From Actinomycetota bacterium (lineage in GTDB: Bacteria; Actinomycetota; Rubrobacteria; Rubrobacterales; Rubrobacteraceae), in NCBI GenBank assembly GCA_020200675.1, contig JAIVIG010000363.1, positions 1 to 6,873 of the forward strand: a stretch of DNA of 6,873 nucleotides, written 5' to 3'. Position 1 is the first letter of the stretch. The number at the start of each line of letters is the position of its first letter. A program made the translations under genes and the position numbers. Positions 1 to 6,481 of this stretch are shown here, in pieces. The notes beneath the pieces were generated by a model, which saw only the letters and a program-made list of their open reading frames with translations, had not been told where the DNA came from and did no database searches.

Positions 1-513
1 CCGGACGGTAAAGCCGGGCTCCCGGTCGATCATGCCCAGATGCTCGTCTAGCGGTAGCCCGGCCCTCCGTGCGACCGCCGCCGATGCAGCTTGCGGCACG
101 AACTCCCCGAGCCAGGCCGGAGTACGCACGACCTCTTTCTTCAGGAGAAAGGCGTGGGCAAGCTCGTGCCACACGACCAGGGGATACGTCGCCTTCGTGC
201 GGGGTCTGAAGACGGAGGAGAGCGTCGCGGGCAACACCAGGGTCGCCGGATGGGCGCTCCTCGTAAAGTACGGGAGCCCTTTCGGGTAGGCGCGCTCACC
301 CTCGCGTGGCGCCTCGTTCCAGTCCTCGTCGGCGACCAGCATCGTCTCTAGCTCGGGCGGCTCCACCTCGAGCAGCGCGGAGAGCGCTCCTGCTCCTGTG
401 TGGAGGAGCTGCCACACCTCTGACGCCTGCTCTTCCTGTCCCGGTGCGTAGACGACCGGGATCTCGCCGTTCAAGCGTTCGTAGCCCGGAAGGGTGGCGG
501 GGAGGCTCCGCAC
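1..513 (-). CDS. Putative zinc metalloprotease (gluzincin-like), 3' end beyond the window
   Basis: An open frame on the minus strand begins at GTG 513-511 and continues without a stop to the window edge, giving 171 visible residues. This GTG is the first start codon in this frame near the leuA end, and a GAGG-type ribosome binding site lies just upstream within the leuA stop region. The key motif is HELAH at residues 116-120 in the context VVWHELAHAF, a classic HExxH zinc site. It is followed 17 residues later by Glu137 in PAWLGEF, which fits the third zinc ligand of gluzincin peptidases. I see no N-terminal signal peptide or membrane segment in the visible part. It lies 14 nt downstream of leuA and is probably co-transcribed. 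The substrate is unknown, and nothing links it functionally to amino acid synthesis. The call rests on the motif alone; the family is not recognised. Confidence 0.7.
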   Translation of the reverse strand, partial: MRSLPATLPGYERLNGEIPVVYAPGQEEQASEVWQLLHTGAGALSALLEVEPPELETMLVADEDWNEAPREGERAYPKGLPYFTRSAHPATLVLPATLSSVFRPRTKATYPLVVWHELAHAFLLKKEVVRTPAWLGEFVPQAASAAVARRAGLPLDEHLGMIDREPGFTVR

Positions 514-527
514 GGGAGGGCCTCGCT

Positions 528-2069
528 CTAGGGCGCGGCCGTCGAGACCCGCGTGGCCCCGACCTTGCCCGCCGTGTACACGTTGACCGCCCGCACGTAG
601 GCCCTCGCCGCGGCCTCGACGACGTCCTGGGAGAGCCCGCGCCCGCCGTACTCCTGGCCCTCGAACTCGACCGAGACCCGGACTTCGCCCAGGGCGTCCT
701 TGCCGCCTGTGACGGCGTCGATGCGGAAGTCCGTCAGGCGTCCCTTGATGTTCGTGGCCGTGTCTACGGCGCGGAAGACCGCGTCCACCGGGCCCTCGCC
801 CTCCGCCTCGGCCTCGAACGTGCCGTGTTCGGCGTGCGAGATCGTCACCGCCGCCCGGCTCTGGCGCCCCGTCGCCGCCACGACCCGGAACGAGTCGAGC
901 ACGAACTTGCCCTCGAACGACCCGACCTCGTCCGCCGCGATCGCTTCGAGGTCAGCCGCCGTAACCGTCTTCTTGTGGTCGGCGATCTCCTTGAAGCGCG
1001 TGAACGCCCTCTTCAGGACCTCGCCTTCGAGCGTGTAGCCGAGCTCTTCGAGGGCGTCTTTGAGGGCGTGACGGCCCGAGTGCTTGCCGAGGAAGATGTT
1101 CGTGCCTTCGAGCCCGATGTCCTTGGGCGTCATGATCTCGAACGTCCGCCGGTCCTTCAGGACGCCGTCCTGGTGAATCCCCGACTCGTGCAGGAAAGCG
1201 TTCCTGCCCACCACCGCCTTGTTCGGCGGAACCTCGTAGCCGGTTATGTTCGAGACGAGGCGACTCGTGTTGGCGAGCTGGCGACTATCCACCCCGACCT
1301 CGACGTCGTAGTGATCCCCGCGCGTGACGAGCGCCATCACGATCTCTTCGAGCGAGGCGTTCCCGGCCCGTTCTCCGAGCCCGTTGACCGCCACCTCGAT
1401 CTGCCGGGCCCCGACCTGCACGCCAGCGAGCGAGTTGGCCACCGCGAGCCCGAGGTCATCGTGACAGTGCACCGAGAGCACCCTATCTTCGAGCCCCGGT
1501 ACCCGCTCTTGCAGCTCGCGCAAGAAAGCGGAGAACTCGACCGGGGTCGTATAGCCGACGGTGTCGGCGATGTTGATCACATCCGCCCCGGCCTCGACGG
1601 CGGCGGCGACCACCTCGGCGACGTACCCGATCTCCGTCCTCGTCGCGTCCATCGGCGAGAACTCCACGTCGGGGCACAGACTCTTGGCTAGCCTCACTGC
1701 CTCCTCGGCCCCCACGAGGATGTCCTTCTGGTTCGAGCGCATCTGGTGCTCGATGTGCAGGTCCGAGGTGCCGACGAAGGTGTGGATGCGCGGTCTCCCC
1801 GACCACTTTACCGCTTCCCAGGCGCGCTCGATGTCCGCCTGGTGAATGCGGGCGAGACCGGCGATCGTCGGGCCTCTCACCTCGGTTGCGATGCGGCTCA
1901 CCGACTCAAAGTCGCCCTCGCTCGTGATCGGGAACCCGGCTTCGATCACGTCCACCTTCAGGCGGGCGAGCTGGTGGGCTATCTCTACCTTCTCCTCCAC
2001 GGAGAGCGAGATCCCCGGCGACTGTTCGCCGTCCCTGAGCGTGGTGTCGAAAATCTGTACGCGACGCAT
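528..2069 (-). CDS. leuA: 2-isopropylmalate synthase
   Basis: This 513-residue protein catalyses the first committed step of leucine synthesis, condensing acetyl-CoA with 2-ketoisovalerate in the cytoplasm. The N-terminal TIM-barrel shows FDTTLRDGEQSPG at residues 7-19 (Arg12 and Asp13 are the expected catalytic and metal residues), HTFVGTSDLH near 96-105, the metal-binding HCH at 201-203 and NGLGERAGN at 229-237. HESGIHQDG at 294-302 marks the linker region typical of LeuA. Residues from about 390 to the end form the LeuA dimer/allosteric domain, where leucine normally binds, including GKDALGEV. Length matches the shorter bacterial LeuA type. Homocitrate and citramalate synthases share the fold, but the RPRIHTF segment and the operon context favour LeuA. 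The ATG at 2069 has a purine-rich AGAGGGA site 3 nt upstream. Unlike the tightly joined genes before it, leuA is preceded by a 194-nt gap with its own leader peptide. Confidence 0.96.
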   Translation of the reverse strand: MRRVQIFDTTLRDGEQSPGISLSVEEKVEIAHQLARLKVDVIEAGFPITSEGDFESVSRIATEVRGPTIAGLARIHQADIERAWEAVKWSGRPRIHTFVGTSDLHIEHQMRSNQKDILVGAEEAVRLAKSLCPDVEFSPMDATRTEIGYVAEVVAAAVEAGADVINIADTVGYTTPVEFSAFLRELQERVPGLEDRVLSVHCHDDLGLAVANSLAGVQVGARQIEVAVNGLGERAGNASLEEIVMALVTRGDHYDVEVGVDSRQLANTSRLVSNITGYEVPPNKAVVGRNAFLHESGIHQDGVLKDRRTFEIMTPKDIGLEGTNIFLGKHSGRHALKDALEELGYTLEGEVLKRAFTRFKEIADHKKTVTAADLEAIAADEVGSFEGKFVLDSFRVVAATGRQSRAAVTISHAEHGTFEAEAEGEGPVDAVFRAVDTATNIKGRLTDFRIDAVTGGKDALGEVRVSVEFEGQEYGGRGLSQDVVEAAARAYVRAVNVYTAGKVGATRVSTAAP

Positions 2070-2123
2070 ATTCCCTCTTCTTTCTACGATTGTTGTGCGG
2101 TTCGAAAAGTGCGGCTGATCTTC

Positions 2124-2191
2124 GGTGGTCGCTAAGCTTGGAAAGGGCCCGGCGCTAGAGGCCGGGGCGGGTAATTCGCCCGACGACCACC
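2124..2191 (-). promoter_or_regulatory. leuA leader RNA with competing stems
   Basis: In the transcript between ilvE and leuA, three pairings can be read by eye. GGGCG at 2181-2177 pairs with CGCCC at 2169-2165 across a 7-nt loop. CCCGGC at 2166-2161 pairs with GCCGGG at 2153-2148 across a 7-nt loop that contains the leader stop codon. The two stems share C2166 and C2165 and so exclude each other at full length. An 8-bp long-range pairing, GGTGGTCG (2191-2184) with CGACCACC (2131-2124), would enclose both. The 5' arm lies in the Val codons of the leader peptide, so a translating or stalled ribosome would melt it. Only three U residues follow the second stem, so it is a poor intrinsic terminator, and control could act at translation of leuA instead. 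The structures have not been computed. Confidence 0.5.
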
Positions 2192-2247
2192 CTGGTTAGT
2201 CGTAGGATGACGAGAGGGAGACGCGAAGTGTCAGAGGTTTCTACCAT
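2155..2247 (-). CDS. Leader peptide for leuA (Leu/Val/Ile-rich)
   Basis: This 30-codon ORF starts at ATG 2247 and stops at TAG 2157-2155, 85 nt before leuA. Its second half, LPLVILRLTRVVVGRI, holds five Leu, four Val and two Ile in 16 residues, and LRL is encoded CTA CGA CTA although the structural genes sampled here use mainly CTC and CTG for leucine. This composition is the hallmark of leader peptides that sense aminoacyl-tRNA supply upstream of leu and ilv genes, and leuA leader peptides have been proposed for actinobacteria from comparative work. No good Shine-Dalgarno precedes the ATG, but a promoter-like sequence just upstream would start transcription only a few bases before it, giving near-leaderless translation. 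The frame is also open upstream into the 3' end of ilvE in another phase; I regard that extension as a shadow. Confidence 0.75.
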   Translation of the reverse strand: MVETSDTSRLPLVILRLTRVVVGRITRPGL

Positions 2248-2257
2248 GTAGAGACTT

Positions 2258-2286
2258 AGTATCTCACCGCCTTGCCTTCTCCGCAA
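2258..2286 (-). promoter_or_regulatory. Candidate internal promoter for leuA within the 3' end of ilvE
   Basis: TTGCGG (2286-2281) and GATACT (2263-2258) are separated by exactly 17 nt. Each box matches sigma70 consensus only partly. Transcription would be expected to begin near 2251, about four bases before the leader-peptide ATG at 2247. That placement makes the promoter more believable than the boxes alone, since leaderless and near-leaderless starts are common in actinobacteria. It would let leuA be expressed separately from ilvBNCE. Confidence 0.4.
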
Positions 2287-3220
2287 CCTCGACGGCCACG
2301 GTCCAGTCAGCGTAATCTGGGTTCTCGCCGCGGGCGGCCTCGAAGTACAACTCCTGCAAGCGGGCCGCGACCGGGCCCATCTCTCCCTCGCCAACCTTGC
2401 GATCGTCTATCTCAGTCACGGGCGCTATCTGGAAGCCGGTGCCGGTCAGAAACACCTCGTCGGCGGCGTAGAGCTCGGTGCGGCCCACGTCGCGCTTGTC
2501 GGTAGGCATCCCGAGCTCCTTCTCGGCCAGCTCCATGACCGCGTCGCGGGTTATGCCTTCGAGGATGTCGGCCGTCGCCGGCGGCGTGATGAGCCCGCCC
2601 TTACGTAGCAAGAAGATGTTGGCCGCGCTCGCCTCGGAGACGAAGCCCGTCTGGGTCAAGAAGATCGCGTCGTCGTAGCCCGCCCGGTGCGCCGCGTCCA
2701 CCGCCAGAGCGGTGTTTACGTACGAGCCGGTGCATTTAGCGCGCGCGGGGATAGCGTTGTCCGCCGTCCGCCGCCAGGAAGAGACTGAGCACCTGAGGCC
2801 CGTAAGCTCCACGTAGTTGCCCATCGGGACGGTGAAGACGGAGAGCTCCGAATCTCCCCTGAGGTTCACCCCGACCGACTCGATGGCCTTGTATGCGAGC
2901 GGCCTTATGTACGTGTCCTCCCGCGGCGCGTTGCGCTTGAGTATCTCAAGCGTTATTTCGCACAGCTCGTCCACTGTGTGTGGCAGCTCGACGTGCAGTA
3001 TGCGGCACGATTTCTCGAACCGCTCGTAGTGCTCCCTGAGCTTGAGAACCTGGAGCGTGCCCTTGGTAGGATTCCAGTACGCCCGTATCCCCTCAAAGAC
3101 GCCCGTGCCGTAGTTCAGGGCGTGCGTCGCGGGCGAGAGCCTCACGTCGCCCATCTTGACTAGCTCTCCGCCGTGATAGCACCACTCCGCGTCGGAAGCG
3201 GCGAACGCTTTGCGACTCAT
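2264..3220 (-). CDS. ilvE: Branched-chain amino acid aminotransferase
   Basis: This 318-residue fold-type IV PLP enzyme transfers the amino group between glutamate and the branched-chain 2-keto acids, the last step of Val, Ile and Leu synthesis. YGTGVFEGIRAY at 37-48 is the class signature. The PLP-binding lysine is Lys162 in ARAKCTGSYVN. Glu196 in GFVSEASAANIF is the conserved residue facing the PLP pyridine nitrogen, and EGITRD (221-226) and TGTGFQIAPV (259-268) form the phosphate-binding and substrate loops. Length is typical. D-amino acid aminotransferase and aminodeoxychorismate lyase share the fold, but the EGIRAY signature and the context fit IlvE. The ATG overlaps the ilvC stop by 4 nt (ATGA), with GGGAGG about 9 nt upstream inside ilvC, so translation is probably coupled. 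The 3' end appears to carry a promoter for the leuA leader. Confidence 0.96.
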   Translation of the reverse strand: MSRKAFAASDAEWCYHGGELVKMGDVRLSPATHALNYGTGVFEGIRAYWNPTKGTLQVLKLREHYERFEKSCRILHVELPHTVDELCEITLEILKRNAPREDTYIRPLAYKAIESVGVNLRGDSELSVFTVPMGNYVELTGLRCSVSSWRRTADNAIPARAKCTGSYVNTALAVDAAHRAGYDDAIFLTQTGFVSEASAANIFLLRKGGLITPPATADILEGITRDAVMELAEKELGMPTDKRDVGRTELYAADEVFLTGTGFQIAPVTEIDDRKVGEGEMGPVAARLQELYFEAARGENPDYADWTVAVEVAEKARR

Positions 3221-4242
3221 CGGCCATCACCTCCCGAAGGGCTACCCGTGGGTGTCTCTACGCCTTCGGCGGCGAGCGCCCTCAACTCCGCCCCGACCCT
3301 CTCGACCGGCAGTTGTGCCTCTCTGTGGCGCATCGCCAGGAAGCTCGCCCCTCCGGCCTGGTTCTCCAGCACCCAGTCGCGGGCGAACTTGCCGCTCTGG
3401 ATGTTCGCCAGGATCTCGCGCATCCTCTCTCTGGTATCCTCGTCTATTATCTTTGGTCCCGCGGTGTAGTCGCCGTACTCGGCGGTGTTCGAGATGGAGT
3501 AGCGCATCCCGGCGAGGCCGCCCTCGTAGATGAGGTCCACTATGAGCTTCAGCTCGTTTACGCACTCGTAGTACGCGAGCTCCGGTTGGTACCCCGCTTC
3601 GACGAGCGTGTCGAACCCCGCTTTCAGGAGCTCGGTTAGGCCGCCGCACAGGACGGCCTGCTCGCCGAAGAGGTCAGTCTCGGTCTCCTCGGCAAAGGAG
3701 GTCTCGATGATACCGGCCCGGCCGCTCCCGATGCCGCGGGCGTAGGAGAGGATCAGGTCGCGCGCCTCGCCCGAAGCGTCGTTCTGGACCGCGAAGAGCG
3801 AAGGCATACCGTTGCCTTCGACGTACATACGCCGCAGGACGTGACCCGGACCCTTGGGCGCCACGAGCCCGAGGTCCACCTCGAGCGGCACGACTATCTG
3901 GTTGAAGTGGATGTTGAACCCGTGGGCGAAGAGCATCAGCATCCCCTCCGACAGGTTCGGCTCGACCTCGGCCCTGTACACCGCGGGCTGCCTCTCGTCC
4001 GGCAAGAGCATCATCACCACGTCCGCCCACCGCACCGCGTCGGCGGTGTTCATCACCTGGAGGCCCTCCGCTTCGGCCTTCTCCTTGCTCGCGCTGCCCT
4101 CGTAGAGCCCGACGGCGACCTCGCAGCCGGAGTCTTTGAGGTTCAGGGCGTGGGCGTGACCCTGGCTGCCATAGCCCAGGATCGCGACCTTGCGCTGTGT
4201 GATCTCGTTTCCTATGTCCCCTTCTCGATAAACCCGGGCCAT
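3217..4242 (-). CDS. ilvC: Ketol-acid reductoisomerase, class I
   Basis: This 341-residue enzyme isomerises and reduces acetolactate and acetohydroxybutyrate to the dihydroxy acids, using Mg2+ and a nicotinamide cofactor. The Rossmann motif GYGSQG is at 23-28. His107 (FAHGFN) and Lys130 (APKGPG) are catalytic residues. Metal ligands appear as Asp190 and Glu194 (DLFGEQ), Glu226 and Glu230 (YECVNE), and Ser251 contacts substrate. The single knotted C-terminal domain and the length mark the short class I form. The cofactor loop reads GLYEGSAS at 45-52, with Tyr47 where an Arg is usual, while the serines that bind the 2'-phosphate of NADPH remain. The final 15 or so residues are a Gly/Ser/Pro-rich tail. 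The ATG directly follows the ilvN stop, and a strong AGAGGAGG site sits 7 nt upstream. Confidence 0.97.
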   Translation of the reverse strand: MARVYREGDIGNEITQRKVAILGYGSQGHAHALNLKDSGCEVAVGLYEGSASKEKAEAEGLQVMNTADAVRWADVVMMLLPDERQPAVYRAEVEPNLSEGMLMLFAHGFNIHFNQIVVPLEVDLGLVAPKGPGHVLRRMYVEGNGMPSLFAVQNDASGEARDLILSYARGIGSGRAGIIETSFAEETETDLFGEQAVLCGGLTELLKAGFDTLVEAGYQPELAYYECVNELKLIVDLIYEGGLAGMRYSISNTAEYGDYTAGPKIIDEDTRERMREILANIQSGKFARDWVLENQAGGASFLAMRHREAQLPVERVGAELRALAAEGVETPTGSPSGGDGR

Positions 4243-4725
4243 TTAAGTTCCTCCTCTATCCCCCGGCCGGGCCATCGGCCCGAGCCGCACCACGTCTTCC
4301 AACTCATCATTCATCCCGGCGAGCCATGCCTCCAGCTTCTCCGGCGCCCCGGATGCCACGACCGTCTCTCCGTCTTCGTGTACCCCGATCCCCGCCCGCG
4401 CCGCCGCTTCTTGCCAGTTTTCGCCTCTCACCTTCAGCAGCGCGACCTCCATCGTCTCTTCGGCCGCCTCGATCTCCTCGACGTCCTCCAGGCCGGTGAG
4501 GAGCATAGCGTACCGCCGGGCCGATTCGGGGGGACAGTCGAGCAGGATGGTCGCCCGCATCCCGTCTCCGTCTCTACCGACGGTGAAGGAGGCTACCGGC
4601 ATCCGCTTGTTCTGGAGCGTCATCAGGAAGCGGTTCAGGGCCAGCATCCCGCCCGCGAGGCGAACCTCTACGGGGTTGAGGGCCGTGTCGGTCGGGGCGT
4701 GGCGGGGGGTGTTATGCGCCGCCAT
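4243..4725 (-). CDS. ilvN: Acetolactate synthase small (regulatory) subunit, divergent
   Basis: This 160-residue protein is the partner of IlvB, stimulating it and normally conferring feedback inhibition by valine. The length and two-domain layout fit the IlvN/IlvH family. Residues 17-88 form a degenerate ACT domain, and 92-152 match the C-terminal domain, with the recognisable pieces MEVALLKV, GAPEKLEAWL and VVRLGPMA. The N-terminal ACT domain lacks the usual NxPGVL turn (AGGML at 24-28 stands in its place), and the later Gly-x-Asn-Ile-Glu-Ser segment reads MPVASF. These are the positions that contact valine in characterised small subunits, so inhibition may be weak or absent. The N-terminus has about 15 extra polar residues. 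The ATG lies inside ilvB with a 14-nt overlap, and the stop touches the ilvC ATG. Identification rests on the C-terminal domain and the context. Confidence 0.88.
   Translation of the reverse strand: MAAHNTPRHAPTDTALNPVEVRLAGGMLALNRFLMTLQNKRMPVASFTVGRDGDGMRATILLDCPPESARRYAMLLTGLEDVEEIEAAEETMEVALLKVRGENWQEAAARAGIGVHEDGETVVASGAPEKLEAWLAGMNDELEDVVRLGPMARPGDRGGT
4250..4257 (-). promoter_or_regulatory. Strong ribosome binding site for ilvC
   Basis: AGAGGAGG lies inside the last codons of ilvN, 7 nt before the ilvC ATG. It is the best Shine-Dalgarno match in the operon, suggesting that ilvC is translated at a high rate as well as by coupling across the TAA-ATG junction. Confidence 0.75.
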
Positions 4726-6433
4726 ACGCGGCGCCGGTCTCTTCGATCATCTCGTTGACGCTCATGCCGCTTGGGATCATGGGGAATACGTTCGCCTCGG
4801 GGTCGATGTGGAAGTCGAGGATCGTACACCCCGGCTGCTCCTGAGCCCACTTCACCGTCGCCTCGACGTCGTCGCCCTCGCGCACCGTCCTGCCCGAGAG
4901 CCCGTAGGCCGCCGCCATCTCCTCATAACGAGGACCGCTGATCGGGGTCTCCGAGTAGCGGCGGTTGTGGAAGAACTGCTGCCACTGGCGCACCATGCCG
5001 AGGTAGCCGTTGTTCAGGATAGCGACCTTGATGTTGAGGCCGAAGTCCCGGATGGTGGCGAGCTCCTGGATGTTCATCTGGAAGCCGCCGTCCCCAGCCA
5101 CGACCCAGACCGGCTCGTCCGGGTAGGCGAACGCCACGCCCATCGCCGCCGGGAGCGAGAAGCCCATCGTGCCTAAGCTTATGTGGCTGTTGTGCTTGGT
5201 GAACTCGAAGAACTTCGCGGCCCACATCTGGTGCTGGCCGACGTCGGTGACGAGTCGCACCTCCTCGCCGGCCGCCGCCTTGATGGCGTCCATGATCCGG
5301 ATCGGGCCGTACTCCCCGCGCGCCGCTTCCTCGGTCCGCTTCTCCGGCTCCTGGGTCCTGGAGATCTCCTCGCGCCACTCGGCGCATCCTTCTACATCTT
5401 CGGTCTCCTCGAAGTGCCCGAGGATGCCGCGCAGGGCGAGCTTCGCATCCGCCGCGATGCCGACCGTCGGCCTTATGACCTTGCCGAGCTCGGAGGGATC
5501 GACGTCTATGTGAACTATTCTGGCGTTCGGGGCGAACTTGTCGACGGCGCCCGTGATCCTGTCGTCGAAGCGCATCCCGACGGCGAAGAGGAGGTCGGAC
5601 TTGTCTATGGCCCGGTTGACGCTTGCCGCCCCGTGCATCCCCGGCCACCCGATGTTGAGCGGGTGGTCGTCCGGGAACGCGCTGATACCGAGCAGCGTCG
5701 GCACGACCGGCGTCCCCGTCCGCTCGGCCAGGAGCCTCAGCTCCTTCTCCGCCCCCGAGAGGATGACCCCGTGCCCGGCGAGGATCAAAGGCCGCTTCGC
5801 CTTCTTGAGGAGCGCCGCCGCTGCCTCCAGGGCGGGGCCCGCGGGCGGCTGCGGCGCCTCCCTGAGCCTCCGGTAGCCGTTGTCGTTGCACGCGGCGAAC
5901 TGCACGTCCTTGGGCACGTCGACCAGGACCGGCCCCGGACGCCCGGAGCGGGCGATCTCGAACGCCCGCCGCATCGTCGGGTACAACTCGTCCGGGTCCT
6001 CGACGAGGAACGAGTGCTTGGTGAAAGGCAGCGTCATCCCCATGACGTTCGTCTCCTGGAAGGAGTCCTTGCCCAGCGCCGGACGGCCGACCTGGCCCGT
6101 GATCGCCACGAGCGGCACCGAGTCCATCTGGGCCGTCGCGAGGCCGGTTACGATGTTCGTCGCCCCCGGCCCGCTCGTCGCTACGCACACCCCGACCTCG
6201 CCCGTGGCTCTTGCATATCCGTCCGCCGCGTGTGCCGCGGCCTGCTCGTGGCGGACGAGGACGTGTTTTAGCGGGTAGTCCGGAAGCGCGTCGTAGAACG
6301 GCATGATCGCCCCGCCCGGATACCCGAAGAGGTACTCGACCCCCTCGTCCAGAAGGGCCTCACACATCGCCTCGCTACCGGTGCGCGGCTTGTATTCGAT
6401 GTTGAAAGCGGTATTCTCCACGGTCTCTCCCAT
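4712..6433 (-). CDS. ilvB: Acetolactate synthase large (catalytic) subunit
   Basis: This 573-residue thiamine diphosphate and FAD enzyme joins pyruvate with pyruvate or 2-ketobutyrate, the first common step for Val, Leu and Ile. Glu63 in RHEQAAAH is the catalytic glutamate that activates ThDP. The FAD-domain segment GMRFDDRITG is at 286-295. The ThDP/Mg motif runs from GDGGFQMN at 447-454 to the Asn pair 474-475, and GMVRQW at 479-484 and MIPSG at 552-556 line the active-site entrance. Gly116 in ITGQVGRP replaces the proline of plant enzymes. Length is typical. The ATG at 6433 has AGG directly against it and no well-spaced Shine-Dalgarno. A GTG at codon 5 (6421-6419), 5 nt after GGAG, may be the true start; the family homology begins later in either case. 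The stop TAA overlaps ilvN. Expression is probably controlled by the upstream attenuator. Confidence 0.97.
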   Translation of the reverse strand: MGETVENTAFNIEYKPRTGSEAMCEALLDEGVEYLFGYPGGAIMPFYDALPDYPLKHVLVRHEQAAAHAADGYARATGEVGVCVATSGPGATNIVTGLATAQMDSVPLVAITGQVGRPALGKDSFQETNVMGMTLPFTKHSFLVEDPDELYPTMRRAFEIARSGRPGPVLVDVPKDVQFAACNDNGYRRLREAPQPPAGPALEAAAALLKKAKRPLILAGHGVILSGAEKELRLLAERTGTPVVPTLLGISAFPDDHPLNIGWPGMHGAASVNRAIDKSDLLFAVGMRFDDRITGAVDKFAPNARIVHIDVDPSELGKVIRPTVGIAADAKLALRGILGHFEETEDVEGCAEWREEISRTQEPEKRTEEAARGEYGPIRIMDAIKAAAGEEVRLVTDVGQHQMWAAKFFEFTKHNSHISLGTMGFSLPAAMGVAFAYPDEPVWVVAGDGGFQMNIQELATIRDFGLNIKVAILNNGYLGMVRQWQQFFHNRRYSETPISGPRYEEMAAAYGLSGRTVREGDDVEATVKWAQEQPGCTILDFHIDPEANVFPMIPSGMSVNEMIEETGAAYGGA

Positions 6434-6454
6434 CCTATCTGTGCTGCGAGTTAG

Positions 6455-6481
6455 AAAAAGTCCCCTGCCGAAGAACGGGGG
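6455..6481 (-). terminator. Intrinsic terminator of the ilvB attenuator
   Basis: In the transcript, a C-run at 6481-6477 pairs with GGGG at 6465-6462 around a loop containing CTTCGG, a stable UUCG-type loop. After A and C, five T residues follow at 6459-6455. The hairpin ends about 30 nt before ilvB, where an attenuator terminator should be. The stem is short (four G-C pairs plus possible inner pairs), so its strength is uncertain. Confidence 0.6.

Noticed and set aside
306..1691. Long plus-strand open frame opposite leuA
   Set aside because: It is antisense to a well-conserved leuA, and its translation is Arg/Ala/Pro/Asp-rich with no recognisable motif, typical of high-GC shadow frames.
2248..2394. 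Upstream extension of the leuA leader frame into ilvE
   Set aside because: It overlaps the conserved C-terminus of IlvE in another phase and reads as Arg/Pro-rich shadow; only the part from ATG 2247 shows leader-peptide composition.
3841..4758. Plus-strand open frame across ilvC and ilvN
   Set aside because: It spans the antisense of two real genes and is His/Arg/Pro-rich without a motif; the overlap is explained by GC-rich third positions.
5183..6271. Long plus-strand open frame opposite ilvB
   Set aside because: It is antisense to the conserved ilvB sequence with low-complexity Arg/Leu/Asp composition and no domain signature.
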